38,308 nucleotides of DNA, taken from Acidimicrobiia bacterium. Lineage in GTDB: Bacteria > Actinomycetota > Acidimicrobiia > Spongiisociales > ZC4RG35. A program made the translations under genes and the position numbers. The notes below the pieces were generated by a model. That model did no database searches, was not told where the DNA came from, and saw only the letters and a list, made by a program, of their open reading frames with translations. Positions 9,413-17,368 of this stretch are shown one piece after another. The stretch is taken from the NCBI GenBank assembly GCA_015488325.1, contig WFOA01000028.1, forward strand, positions 1-38,308. Reading direction: 5' to 3'. Within the stretch, counting starts at the first letter, position 1. Each line of letters opens with the position of its first letter.

Positions 9413-9765
9413 GCGCCTCCTCCGTGCTCACAGCCACAACCGCATCCGAGGCGGGCCATCACCGCGGCCACCAGCTCCTCCAACCCGCCGAGACCTTCGC
9501 CCCGGGCCAGCAGCATCCTCCTGGCGACGATCCGCACCCGGGACTCCAGGGCGAGCCGCCGCACGTCGCCGCCGCCCGCCCCCGACGGGGCCGCCCGCTG
9601 CGATTCCGCCATCCCCGCCGACGTCGAGGCACCACCCAGCGACACCCCGAGGACTGCGGCCCGGTCCCGGGCGAGGGGTGTGACGATCGTCTGGTCGTCG
9701 ACGACCAGCGACGAGCCCGCCTCGGCCGCCGCCTCGACGTCGGCGACGGTGACGACCCGTCTCAC
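9409..9765 (-). CDS. Small BMC-associated protein with encapsulation-type helix and CxCxC tail
   Basis: This 118-residue protein starts at GTG 9765, which overlaps the BMC-T stop (GTGA) and has GGGAGG upstream. Residues 1-40 (VVTVADVEAAAEAG ... IVTPLARDRA) resemble a short N-terminal segment I associate with several BMC-locus proteins; I cannot confirm this by search. A Ser/Gly/Ala-rich linker follows, then a basic helix (about 65-90) and finally LEELVAAVMARLGC (95-108), the same amphipathic motif as in the other cargo proteins. It ends with Cys108, Cys110, Cys112 and His114. I do not recognise an enzymatic domain. Possible roles are cargo scaffold/assembly factor or metal/redox binding. It overlaps the malate DH homolog by ATGA. 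Confidence 0.72.
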   Translation of the reverse strand: MRRVVTVADVEAAAEAGSSLVVDDQTIVTPLARDRAAVLGVSLGGASTSAGMAESQRAAPSGAGGGDVRRLALESRVRIVARRMLLARGEGLGGLEELVAAVMARLGCGCGCEHGGGA

Positions 9766-10379
9766 GGCTCCCTCCCGGCAAGTGCCCCGAGCGCCGCGGT
9801 GGCGGCGTCCCGGGCGGTGAGGACGTCGGCTTCGCTGCCCGACACGAACAGCCGACCGTACCGACCGGCGTTGGCGACGTACACGATGTCGATGTCGGCA
9901 TGTTTCTCGGCTTCGTTGGCCGCCAGCCCCGCGTAGGCGGCCGGATACACCTCCATCACGCACAGGGTCTTGCCCGGAACGAGCAGCGAACCCTTCCTGA
10001 ACTTGTTGATGAGCTGCGCCTGGTAGGGATCGACGTTGGTGATCACCTGGCTCGAAGCCACCACCGGTCTCAGCCGATCCTCCTCGGCCACCCCCAGGTA
10101 GGCGAGGATGGCGGCGCCGGCCGCCTGCACGGCGGAGGTGTCGAACGAGTGGATCTCCAACAGCCCGAACTCCCGCTCGATGAACTGGGTCGCCGGGCGC
10201 ACCGACGCCGCCTTCAGGGCGGCGTCGGCCACCGGGAAGATCTCGTTGGACGGCGCCATCTCGACGAACAGCTCCGCCATCCCGGCGACCGGGACGTCCC
10301 CCTGGACGGTGGCACCCACGTAGGCCGCGTACTGCGGCTGCATCCGGTCGATGAACGCGTAGGCCCGGAGCTCACTCAT
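9762..10379 (-). CDS. BMC-T shell protein, double-stacking type (CcmP/CsoS1D-like)
   Basis: This 205-residue shell protein has two tandem BMC domains and forms pseudohexameric trimers. The sequence follows CcmP/CsoS1D closely: LRAYAFIDRMQPQYAAYVG at the start, ADAALKAASVRP, FIEREFGLLEIHS, SSQVITNVDPYQAQLINK and PAAYAGLAANEAEKHADI. Glu68-Arg69 corresponds to the Glu-Arg pair that gates the large central pore in CsoS1D. Such proteins stack face to face and are proposed to pass larger metabolites, which would suit a bulky N-substituted glutamate or cofactors. ATG 10379 overlaps the end of the aldehyde dehydrogenase gene by 8 nt. It is the only BMC-T in the window. Confidence 0.93.
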   Translation of the reverse strand: MSELRAYAFIDRMQPQYAAYVGATVQGDVPVAGMAELFVEMAPSNEIFPVADAALKAASVRPATQFIEREFGLLEIHSFDTSAVQAAGAAILAYLGVAEEDRLRPVVASSQVITNVDPYQAQLINKFRKGSLLVPGKTLCVMEVYPAAYAGLAANEAEKHADIDIVYVANAGRYGRLFVSGSEADVLTARDAATAALGALAGREP

Positions 10380-11856
10380 GTCGTCGTCCTCCCAACCGTT
10401 CGAGAACCCGGTGGACGAGGTCTTCCGCCATCTCGGTGCCTGTCCGTGTCGACGTGGCCATCCCCGACGGATGCTGGGATGACGACCCGAGGTCCGTCAT
10501 CTCCCGCCAGTCCCTGATCCCCCGCGCCACCCGTTTGCGGTTGATCAGATGCAACGGCCCGATGTTGTCGGCGGTGATGGTCCCGCCCCACGTGCCGGTT
10601 CCCAGCATGAACGAGGGAGGAATCCCCGCCGTCGCCCCCATGGCTCCGAACGCCGACGGAGTGTTGACCAGCACCCGGAAGGCACGCACCGCCGCCGCGT
10701 ACCGGGCCGCCACCCGTGCGTCTTCGGCCCAGATCGCCGCCGTGTGGCCATCGCCCCCGTACCGCAGCAGCTCCTGGGCTCGGGCGATCCCCTGGTCGGT
10801 CCCCTCCACCTCGTACCACTTCAGCATCGACGTGAGGATCTCCATCGACAGGGGATGGGCCCGACCGACCCCGCCGGGCCGCACGACCAGCACCTTCGTC
10901 TCCGGATCGACCCGGAACCCCGCCCGCTCGGCCAGCACCTGGGGGAACTGACCCACCGCCTCCGGTTCGATCCCCCCCTGGGGGGTGAGCACCACCGCCG
11001 CGAGCGCCTCGGTCTCGTCTTCGGTGAGGAAGCGAGCTCCCCGATCCTCGAACTCCCGCCTGAGCCGCGCCGCCATCGACCGTTCCACGATGACGGCCTG
11101 CTCGGAGGCGCAGGGGGTCCCGTTGTCGAAGGTCGAACTGGCGATCGTCCCCGAGACGCAGTCGTCGACGTCGGCGACGGACGGGTGGATGAACGACGGC
11201 ACGTTGCCCGGCCCCACCGCGTACGTGGGCTTCCCCGAGGCGTAGGCGGCCTTCACCATCGCCAGCGACCCGGTGGCCAGGACCAGATCGACCGCCCAGT
11301 GCGACCACAACTCCCGGGTCCCCGGCAGCGACACCTCGGTCATGCACTGGACCAGGTCGGCGGGCGCCCCGACCGACGCCAAGGCACCCCGCAGCACCTC
11401 GGCGGCAGCCGCCGAAGCCTCCGCGGCCCGGGGATGGGGGGCCATGACGACGGCGTTGCGGGCCTTCACCGAGATCAAGCCCTTGAAGAACACCGTCGAG
11501 ACCGGGTTGGTGGTGGGCACCAGCGCGGCGATCACCCCCATCGGCTCGGCGATCTCCACGAGGCCCGCCTCCCTGCCGGCCGCGATCACCCCCACCGTCC
11601 GCAACGGGGCGATCGCCTCGTAGACCTCGACGGCGTTGAAGAGGTCTTTGATGAGCTTGTGGTCGGCACGGCCGTATCCGGTGACGGCGACCGCCAGCTC
11701 GCTGAGTCGAGGCGCGGCATCTCGGGCGGCCTGCGACATGGCGGCCACCGCCCGATCCACATCCTCCTGGGACGCGCCCGCCCAGGCGCGCGACACCTCC
11801 CGCGCCCGGCGGGCCAGCTCCCGGGCCTGGTGGATCGAACGGAGATCCTGATCCAT
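10372..11856 (-). CDS. CoA-acylating aldehyde dehydrogenase, BMC cargo (EutE/PduP-like)
   Basis: This enzyme (494 residues) converts an aldehyde, CoA and NAD+ to acyl-CoA and NADH. The active-site Cys249 lies in TFDNGTPCASEQAV, typical of EutE, PduP and the AdhE aldehyde domain. PTTNPVST near residue 114 and GPGNVPSFI near 215 are further family motifs. Most BMC aldehyde dehydrogenases carry an encapsulation peptide; here it is at the C-terminus, after a Ser/Thr/Gly linker, as AEDLVHRVLERLGG (477-490). The frame is open far upstream, but homology begins at MDQDLRSI; ATG 11856 is 2 nt after the opine DH stop, with a GTG at 11862 as alternative. This makes the compartment a metabolosome that handles an aldehyde. 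Confidence 0.93.
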   Translation of the reverse strand: MDQDLRSIHQARELARRAREVSRAWAGASQEDVDRAVAAMSQAARDAAPRLSELAVAVTGYGRADHKLIKDLFNAVEVYEAIAPLRTVGVIAAGREAGLVEIAEPMGVIAALVPTTNPVSTVFFKGLISVKARNAVVMAPHPRAAEASAAAAEVLRGALASVGAPADLVQCMTEVSLPGTRELWSHWAVDLVLATGSLAMVKAAYASGKPTYAVGPGNVPSFIHPSVADVDDCVSGTIASSTFDNGTPCASEQAVIVERSMAARLRREFEDRGARFLTEDETEALAAVVLTPQGGIEPEAVGQFPQVLAERAGFRVDPETKVLVVRPGGVGRAHPLSMEILTSMLKWYEVEGTDQGIARAQELLRYGGDGHTAAIWAEDARVAARYAAAVRAFRVLVNTPSAFGAMGATAGIPPSFMLGTGTWGGTITADNIGPLHLINRKRVARGIRDWREMTDLGSSSQHPSGMATSTRTGTEMAEDLVHRVLERLGGRRHE

Positions 11857-11858
11857 GT

Positions 11859-13184
11859 TCACCGGTAGAAACCGAACATCCGGCACACCCCCGACTCGGC
11901 GCACTTTCCGCCCAGGGCATCCCACTCCACGTGGCGGATCATCTCCTCGGGGCTCATGCCGCCGAGGCCGAGGCTGTCGACGGTGCGACCCTCGGACCAC
12001 CAGTCGATGCCGCACATGGCGCTCGCCAGATGCACCATCGAGTCGATCGTCGGCGTCTCCACTCCGAGGGCACGACCCAGGCTCGCGATCGGCACCAGGG
12101 AGTTCGGGACGTCGTCGAGGATGTGGTTCTGGGCGAGGAAATGGCTGGGCGCGGTGAACCCCTGGTAGTAGGGGTTGCGCATGAGGGCGTCGTAGATGTC
12201 TTCGCCGACGACGTGGTAGCTCTCCCGATACCAGTCGAGCAGCGACCACACCTCCCGCAGCCCCAGCGCCCGGGCGACGGCCTGTTTCTCCCGGTCGATC
12301 TTCTCCATCACGAGACTGGCGATGGTGCGGGTCACCTGGTGCTTGTAGAACTTGAGGTCCTCGCCGGCCGCGGTGCGCTCGATCACCTGCGTGTTGAGCA
12401 TCACCGTGCCCGGATGCACCACCGGCGCCACGTTGTTCAGGCTCGTCTCCAAGACGTTCTGGGCGGGCTCGATCTGCGGGTAGAGGTCCCGCACGTACTC
12501 CATCAAGGCGTCGTTGTCGGTGGCCGGCAGCGCCGCCGCCCGCATCCGGAACTTCTCCTTCAGGATCTCGACCTTGTTCGGCCCCCGCCGTTCGGCCGCG
12601 TAGATGAACGTCTGGGTCTCCCCGAGGACGATGTTGGCCGAGCAGGCGAACCGGGTGAGGGTGCGGGCGAACTCCAGCGCCCCTCCCGTCCGACCCGGGT
12701 TGAGCAGCACCCGCTGGCCGTCTCGGAGCATCGGCGCCAGCAACGAGGCGTAGGGCCGATGGGACAGGGCGGGAGCGACCACCATGATCAGGTCCGCCCC
12801 CTTCACCGCCTCGTCGAGGCTTCGGGTGACCTTCGCCACCTTCCCGAAACCCTGCACTTCGGGTCCGATCACCTCGATCCCACCGGTCTCTTCGACCGGT
12901 GCCAGCTCCCACGAGAAGGGCGACCACAGGGTGACCTGGTACCCGAGGATGGACATGTGTCCCGCCATGGCGAGACCGCCGTTGCCACCCCCGAGCACCG
13001 ACACCTTGAGGGTGCCCGCCTTGTGGGCTCGCCGGGAGGGGTCGACCGCCCGTTCGAAAGGAACGGAGTTCGACGGCGGGGACGGCACCGAAGGAGACGG
13101 CGCCGGCTCCCGGGGAGCGGCGGTCACCCCCTGAGAGCGGAGCTCGGCGACGATCGCCTCGACGAGGTCGTCGTTGGCTGCCAT
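11859..13184 (-). CDS. Opine (octopine/nopaline) dehydrogenase-family protein with N-terminal BMC-targeting peptide
   Basis: This 441-residue protein contains a Rossmann NAD(P) domain (VSVLGGGNGGLAMAGHM from about residue 47) and an octopine-DH C-terminal domain with NNVAPVVHPG, the family's catalytic His region. Opine dehydrogenases interconvert N-(carboxyalkyl) amino acids with an amino acid plus a 2-oxo acid. The first 18 residues (NDDLVEAIVAELRS at 4-17) form an amphipathic helix followed by a Pro/Ser-rich linker to residue 46, a classical encapsulation peptide layout. It follows BMC-H by 10 nt with GGAGG upstream. It lies next to an N-alkylglutamate-type biosynthetic module, so it probably cleaves an N-substituted glutamate inside the shell to aldehyde and glutamate; this is inference, and cleavage to amine plus 2-oxoglutarate is the alternative. 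Confidence 0.88.
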   Translation of the reverse strand: MAANDDLVEAIVAELRSQGVTAAPREPAPSPSVPSPPSNSVPFERAVDPSRRAHKAGTLKVSVLGGGNGGLAMAGHMSILGYQVTLWSPFSWELAPVEETGGIEVIGPEVQGFGKVAKVTRSLDEAVKGADLIMVVAPALSHRPYASLLAPMLRDGQRVLLNPGRTGGALEFARTLTRFACSANIVLGETQTFIYAAERRGPNKVEILKEKFRMRAAALPATDNDALMEYVRDLYPQIEPAQNVLETSLNNVAPVVHPGTVMLNTQVIERTAAGEDLKFYKHQVTRTIASLVMEKIDREKQAVARALGLREVWSLLDWYRESYHVVGEDIYDALMRNPYYQGFTAPSHFLAQNHILDDVPNSLVPIASLGRALGVETPTIDSMVHLASAMCGIDWWSEGRTVDSLGLGGMSPEEMIRHVEWDALGGKCAESGVCRMFGFYR

Positions 13185-13194
13185 GCCGCCTCCG

Positions 13195-13485
13195 TTACTT
13201 CGTCTTGCCGAGGATGCTCTCGGTGTCCTGGTGCGGGCGTGGGATCACATGGACGCTGATGAGCTCTCCGACCTTGGCCGCTGCCGCCGCCCCGGCGTCG
13301 GTGGCCGCCTTGACGGCACCCACGTCGCCTCGGACCATGACGGTGACCAGCCCGCCACCGATCTGCTCTTTGCCCACGAGGGTGACGTTGGCGGCTTTCA
13401 CCATCGCGTCGGCGGCTTCGATGGCCCCGACCAGGCCCCTCGTCTCGATCATTCCCAGGGCGCTGTACCCCTGTGCTTCAGCCAT
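13195..13485 (-). CDS. BMC-H hexameric shell protein
   Basis: This 96-residue single BMC-domain protein forms the hexagonal facets of the shell. It has the usual [20 protein letters not shown] start, [15 protein letters not shown] in the middle and the HVIPRPH edge motif. The pore loop reads I42-G43-G44-G45, without the Ser found at this place in PduA (IGSG), so the hexamer pore may be wider or less polar. The ATG is preceded by AGGAGGAG at ideal distance, the strongest ribosome binding site in the operon, as expected for the most abundant shell component. It is the only BMC-H seen here. Confidence 0.97.
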   Translation of the reverse strand: MAEAQGYSALGMIETRGLVGAIEAADAMVKAANVTLVGKEQIGGGLVTVMVRGDVGAVKAATDAGAAAAAKVGELISVHVIPRPHQDTESILGKTK

Positions 13486-13607
13486 GTTCGCTCTCCTCCT
13501 CGTGTGGGGTTCTCTCCTCTGCGGCCGGTCGGACCGCAGCTCTCCGTCGTGGTCTCTGCCGCCGAGGCGGCGGGTTCTCGCGTCGTGTGCTGTGGCGTCT
13601 CACCCCC
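13486..13607 (-). other. 122-nt intercistronic region with two hairpins before BMC-H
   Basis: This is the only sizeable gap in an otherwise tightly packed operon. It can form a 5-bp stem with a CGAG loop (GCCGC at 13558-13562, GCGGC at 13567-13571) and a second weaker structure from CTGCGG (13519-13524) and CCGCAG (13534-13539). There is no T-run, so a simple terminator is unlikely. An mRNA processing or stabilising site that raises BMC-H over upstream genes is a reasonable inference. I see no ORF in it. Confidence 0.4.
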
Positions 13608-13910
13608 TCACCGGCGGGCCTTGCTGTAGGTCGTACGGCCGTCGCGCTGCACCGAGTCGACGATCCCGACGACCGAGGCGTCGGTGGGGACCGATCCCAT
13701 CCCGGCCGCCTCCCGGGCCGCCGACCCGGTCGCCACGAGGACCACCTCTCCCTCCCCGGCGCCGACGGTGTCGGCGGCCACGAAGGGCTCCCCTCCCGCC
13801 TGGGGTTCCCCGTCGGTGTCGCAGGGAACGCACAGGAGCAGGGTGCTGCCCGTGAGCTGGGGGTCCTTCGCCGTCGCCACGGTGGTCCCGATCACCTTCG
13901 CCAACCTCAT
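13608..13910 (-). CDS. BMC-P pentameric vertex protein (EutN/CcmL family)
   Basis: This 100-residue protein caps the vertices of the polyhedral shell as a pentamer. It starts MRLAKVIGTTVATAKDPQLTG, the typical EutN/CcmL first strand. It contains FVAADTVGAGEGEVVLVATGSAAR and ends with a DASVVGIVDSV segment, all standard for the family. AAGGAG, overlapping the stop of the upstream glutamine synthetase-like gene, serves as ribosome binding site. With one BMC-P, one BMC-H and one BMC-T the locus has the minimal full set for a closed shell. Confidence 0.95.
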   Translation of the reverse strand: MRLAKVIGTTVATAKDPQLTGSTLLLCVPCDTDGEPQAGGEPFVAADTVGAGEGEVVLVATGSAAREAAGMGSVPTDASVVGIVDSVQRDGRTTYSKARR

Positions 13911-13923
13911 CTCGTCATCTCCT

Positions 13924-15240
13924 TCAGAAGGCTCCCAGGTACCGGTCCACCTCGACCTGGGTGACGGTGTTGTCCGGATCGTCCTCGCCGGAGTTCATGA
14001 CGAACTCGTGCTCCCGTCGGGCTTGTCCGACCAGGGTCTCGACGAGCATCGGATGCAGCAGGTCCCGAACGAGCTCCGAGGCCTCGAAACGTTCGATCGC
14101 CTCGGGGATCGTCGTCGGGAGCGGCTCCGCGTCGGTGACCTCGTACCCGTTGCCTTCGGTCAGCGGACCCGGATCCAGGCCATGGACGATGCCGTCGAGC
14201 CCGGCGGCGATCTGTCCGCCGATCAGCAGATACGGGTTGGCGTCGGCCGACCCGTCCCGCTGTTCGATCCTCACCGCGCTCGGCTCGCCTTCGATCACCC
14301 GGATCCCGACGGTGCGGTTGTCCATGCCCCAGGTGTTGTTCGTGGGACAGAACGTGTAGGGCTGGCGGCGCCGCATCGCGTTGGGATTGGGTGCCGACAG
14401 CAACGCCAGATCGGCCATGTGCCGCCGGAGGCCACCCAGGTATCGCCGACCCACCTCCGACAGCCGTCCGCCGTCGGAGAACACGTTCTCGCCGCCCTTC
14501 CAGAGGGACTGGTGGACGTGAAAACCGGAACCCGACTCCTCGGTGAAGGGTTTGGCCATGAAGGTGGCCAACATGCCGTGTTCTGCGGCGATCTCCTTCA
14601 CCGCATGGCGGAACAACAGCGCGTTGTCGGCGGCGGTGACGGCGTCGGTGTAACGGAGGTTCACCTCGAACTGACCCGGGGCGTACTCGGGGTTGGAGAC
14701 CTCCACCAGGATCCCGAACTCGGTGCAGAGGTTGCGGATGGGCCCGACGACGAACTCGAACTGTTTCGCCCGCGCCAGCCCGTAGACGTCGATGCCGACG
14801 TCGCGGGGACGCCTGGTCTCGGGGTCGAGCAGGTAGAACTCGAGCTCGGTCCCCACCATCACGTCGTATCCGAGGTCGGCGGCGCGTTCCACGGCCGTCA
14901 GCAGCGCGTTCCGGGGATCGACCGGTACCGGGGCGTGGTCGATCACCTCCTCGGAGCGGCATATCGTCAGCACCACCCCCTCCTCCCAGGGAACCTTCCG
15001 CAGCTTCCCCGGGATGGGGACGATGTGGACGTCGGGGTACCCGTTGTCGAAGTTCCCGTACGGGGTGTCCCAGATGTCACAGGTCATGTCCATCTGGAAG
15101 AGCGCGTTGGCGAGAGCCACGCCGTGGTGGGCGGTCCGCTCCCACATGTTCGCCTGCAGACGTTTGCCCCGGGCGATCCCGTTGAGATCGCCGATCGCCA
15201 GCACCACGGTGTGGGTGCCTTCGGGAAGTGTGTCGATCAC
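13924..15240 (-). CDS. Glutamine synthetase-family gamma-glutamyl-amide ligase (GmaS/GlnT/PuuA-like)
   Basis: This 438-residue protein has the GS beta-grasp start (VVLAIGDLNGIARGKRL), the catalytic core (GTELEFYLLD, FEVNLRYTDA, GSGFHVHQSLW) and the NNTWGMDNRTVGIRV and RIEQRDGSADANPYL segments. It lacks the adenylylation-site region of standard GlnA and is shorter, as in enzymes that ligate glutamate to an amine using ATP (gamma-glutamylmethylamide, -ethanolamide or -polyamine synthetases). GTG 15240 is chosen because GAGGAGGAGG lies just upstream; an in-frame ATG at 15276 lacks such a site. It follows the three glutamate-synthase-like genes, the same partnership as gmaS with mgsABC. No targeting helix is seen at either end, so it is probably cytosolic. 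Confidence 0.85.
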   Translation of the reverse strand: MIDTLPEGTHTVVLAIGDLNGIARGKRLQANMWERTAHHGVALANALFQMDMTCDIWDTPYGNFDNGYPDVHIVPIPGKLRKVPWEEGVVLTICRSEEVIDHAPVPVDPRNALLTAVERAADLGYDVMVGTELEFYLLDPETRRPRDVGIDVYGLARAKQFEFVVGPIRNLCTEFGILVEVSNPEYAPGQFEVNLRYTDAVTAADNALLFRHAVKEIAAEHGMLATFMAKPFTEESGSGFHVHQSLWKGGENVFSDGGRLSEVGRRYLGGLRRHMADLALLSAPNPNAMRRRQPYTFCPTNNTWGMDNRTVGIRVIEGEPSAVRIEQRDGSADANPYLLIGGQIAAGLDGIVHGLDPGPLTEGNGYEVTDAEPLPTTIPEAIERFEASELVRDLLHPMLVETLVGQARREHEFVMNSGEDDPDNTVTQVEVDRYLGAF

Positions 15241-15269
15241 AGCCCGTCCTCCTCCTCTCCGATCACCGG

Positions 15270-16688
15270 TCACCATGTGTACGGCCGGTCGATGCCTGCC
15301 AAGGGCACCCCGGTGAAGGCCGAAGCCTCCAGACTCAGCGCCCGCAGGTCCTCTTTCTCCAGGTTGTGGACGCTCGACTTTCCGCAGGCCTTGGCCAGCA
15401 GGCTGATCTCCATGGTCCAGGCGGTGAGCAGGCGTGCCACCCGCTCGGCCCCGGCCGCCACGTCCATCCGCTGTTCGAGCTCGGGATCCTGGGTGGTGAT
15501 CCCGACCGGGCAGCGGCCCGTGTGGCAGTGATGGCAGCGGCCCGGCGACGTGCCGAGGGCCTCGTAGTCGTCCAGGTATCGGGGTGAGTTACACCCCAAC
15601 GCCATGAGGGCGGCGAAACCGATCATCACGCAGTCGGCACCGAGGGCCAGGCATTTGGCGGCGTCGGCACCCGACCTGATCCCCCCAGCGGCGACGAGCT
15701 TCACCTCGTCGGCGAGGCCCGCCTCCTCCAAGGCTTCGCGTGCCGCCGGGATGGCCGACATGGTGGGGATCCCGGTGTGGTCCAACAGCAGTTCGGGCGA
15801 CGCCCCGGTGCCGCCCTCGGCGCCGTCGAGGACGATCACGTCGGCGCCCGCTTTGGCGGCGATCGCCACGTCCCACCGGGGCCGTGTCGCCCCCATCTTC
15901 ACGAAGATGGGAACCTGGTATCCGGTGGCCTCCCGCAACTCTTCGATCTTCACCTTGAGGTCGTCGGCACCGAGGAAGTCCGGATGGCGCACCGTGGAAC
16001 GCTGGTCCACCCCCACGGGGAGGGTCCGCATGCTCGCCACCCGTTCGGGGATCTTCATGCCCAACAGCACGCCACCCGTCCCCGGCTTGGCTCCCTGGCC
16101 GACGACGATCTCGATCCCGTCGGCCATGCGGAGATGCTCCAGGTCGAGCATGTAGCGGCTCGGCGTCATCTGGTAGACGAGGATCTTCGACGCCTCCCGC
16201 TCGTCCTCCAGCATGCCCCCCTCGCCGGTGCAGGTCATGGTGCCCACCTTGGTTGCGCCGTAGCCGAGCGCAGCCTTCGCCGAAGCGGAGAGCGCGCCGA
16301 ACGACATCGACGCGATGTAGATGGGGATGTCGAGCTCGATCGGTTGTTCCACCAGACCGGGTCGGTCACCCAGCACCGTCTTGGTGTCACAGCTCTCCCG
16401 ATATCCCTCCAGGGGCAGCCGGGTCATGGTGGCCGGAACGAACACCAGGTCGTCGAGGGTCGGGAACCGGGTGTTGAACGTGGAGAACCCCCGAATCTGG
16501 TAGCGGCCGAGCTGGGCGACGGCGTGGGCATCGGCGATGGCCTCGGGGGTCCACCGCGGCGATTTGCCTCGGTCGTAGGAGGAAGGAACCCCGGCGGGGC
16601 GACCGGGGACCGCCCCGTCGCCGAACGCCACCACGTCTTCGTCGGGCGGCCCAAAAGGGTATTCGCGGTCGTTCAGATCATCAGCCAT
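15270..16688 (-). CDS. FMN/Fe-S glutamate-synthase-like subunit (MgsC/GlxD type)
   Basis: This 472-residue protein corresponds to the FMN-binding synthase domain of GltB as a stand-alone subunit. MSFGALSASAKAALGYGA, GEGGM, GQGAKPGTGG and DGAEGGTGASP form the (beta/alpha)8 FMN and 2-oxoglutarate site. CHHCHTGRCPVGI supplies the cysteines of a [3Fe-4S]-type cluster. In N-methylglutamate synthase the homologous subunit (MgsC) works with separate amidotransferase-like and GXGXG subunits, exactly the set encoded here. The gene overlaps its upstream neighbour by 16 nt. There is no encapsulation peptide. Its electron donor (ferredoxin or NADPH) cannot be told from the sequence. Confidence 0.9.
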   Translation of the reverse strand: MADDLNDREYPFGPPDEDVVAFGDGAVPGRPAGVPSSYDRGKSPRWTPEAIADAHAVAQLGRYQIRGFSTFNTRFPTLDDLVFVPATMTRLPLEGYRESCDTKTVLGDRPGLVEQPIELDIPIYIASMSFGALSASAKAALGYGATKVGTMTCTGEGGMLEDEREASKILVYQMTPSRYMLDLEHLRMADGIEIVVGQGAKPGTGGVLLGMKIPERVASMRTLPVGVDQRSTVRHPDFLGADDLKVKIEELREATGYQVPIFVKMGATRPRWDVAIAAKAGADVIVLDGAEGGTGASPELLLDHTGIPTMSAIPAAREALEEAGLADEVKLVAAGGIRSGADAAKCLALGADCVMIGFAALMALGCNSPRYLDDYEALGTSPGRCHHCHTGRCPVGITTQDPELEQRMDVAAGAERVARLLTAWTMEISLLAKACGKSSVHNLEKEDLRALSLEASAFTGVPLAGIDRPYTW

Positions 16689-17368
16689 GCGCGTGAGTCC
16701 CTACTGTCGAAGTACCAGAGCTTCTGGGCGGACACGATCTTCTTCCAGTCCCGACCGGCGTCGTCGAGCCCCCGGCTCGCCAGCAGCTTCTCGACCGCTT
16801 CGACCTCGGCCGGTTCGGGTTCGACCACCTTGGTGTCGACGCCGAGGGAGGCGATCGGGCCCGCCACCCACACCTCGCCACCCCACAGAGAGTCGGCGCA
16901 GGCGTCCCCGGCCCCGCCGAGGGCGATGATCCTCCCGGCGTGGGCCATGAAGCCGCTCAGGTAGCCGATCCGGCCCTCGACGATGATGTCGCCGCCTTTC
17001 ATGGCGACGCCGCAACGGGGCCCGGCGTCACCCCGGACGTGGATCAGCCCTCCCCGCATCGAGGCTCCGGCGCTCATCCCGACGTAGCCTTCGACGAGGA
17101 TCTCGCCCGCCGCCATCGCCTCTCCGAGACCCCAGCCGGCGTCTCGGGTGATCTCGATGTGGGCCCCGTTGTTGAGCCCTCCGCAGTAGTAACCGACGCT
17201 GCCTTCGAACCGCACCTTCGCCCCGTCGGGCAGGCCGATCCCGAGGTTGTGACGGGAGAGGGTGTTGGTGACCACGACCTCGTTCCCGGCGGCGATGGCC
17301 GCTCGGATGTCGTCGTTGATCGCCTTGATCGGCCGGTCGCCCACCTCGACGTACGCCACCGCGGTCAT
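16673..17368 (-). CDS. GXGXG-motif glutamate-synthase-like subunit (MgsB/GlxC type)
   Basis: This 231-residue protein is equivalent to the C-terminal right-handed beta-helix of GltB. Repeated Gly motifs are visible: VGYYCGGLNNGAHIEI, GYVGMSAGASMRGG, DAGPRCGVAMKGGDIIVEG and GYLSGFMAHAGRI. It is not catalytic in GltB but has a structural role between the glutaminase and synthase domains. ATG 17368 overlaps the amidotransferase stop as ATGA. About 40 residues beyond the beta-helix (from PEPAEVEAVEK on) form a helical C-terminal tail. Confidence 0.9.
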   Translation of the reverse strand: MTAVAYVEVGDRPIKAINDDIRAAIAAGNEVVVTNTLSRHNLGIGLPDGAKVRFEGSVGYYCGGLNNGAHIEITRDAGWGLGEAMAAGEILVEGYVGMSAGASMRGGLIHVRGDAGPRCGVAMKGGDIIVEGRIGYLSGFMAHAGRIIALGGAGDACADSLWGGEVWVAGPIASLGVDTKVVEPEPAEVEAVEKLLASRGLDDAGRDWKKIVSAQKLWYFDSRDSRAWLMI

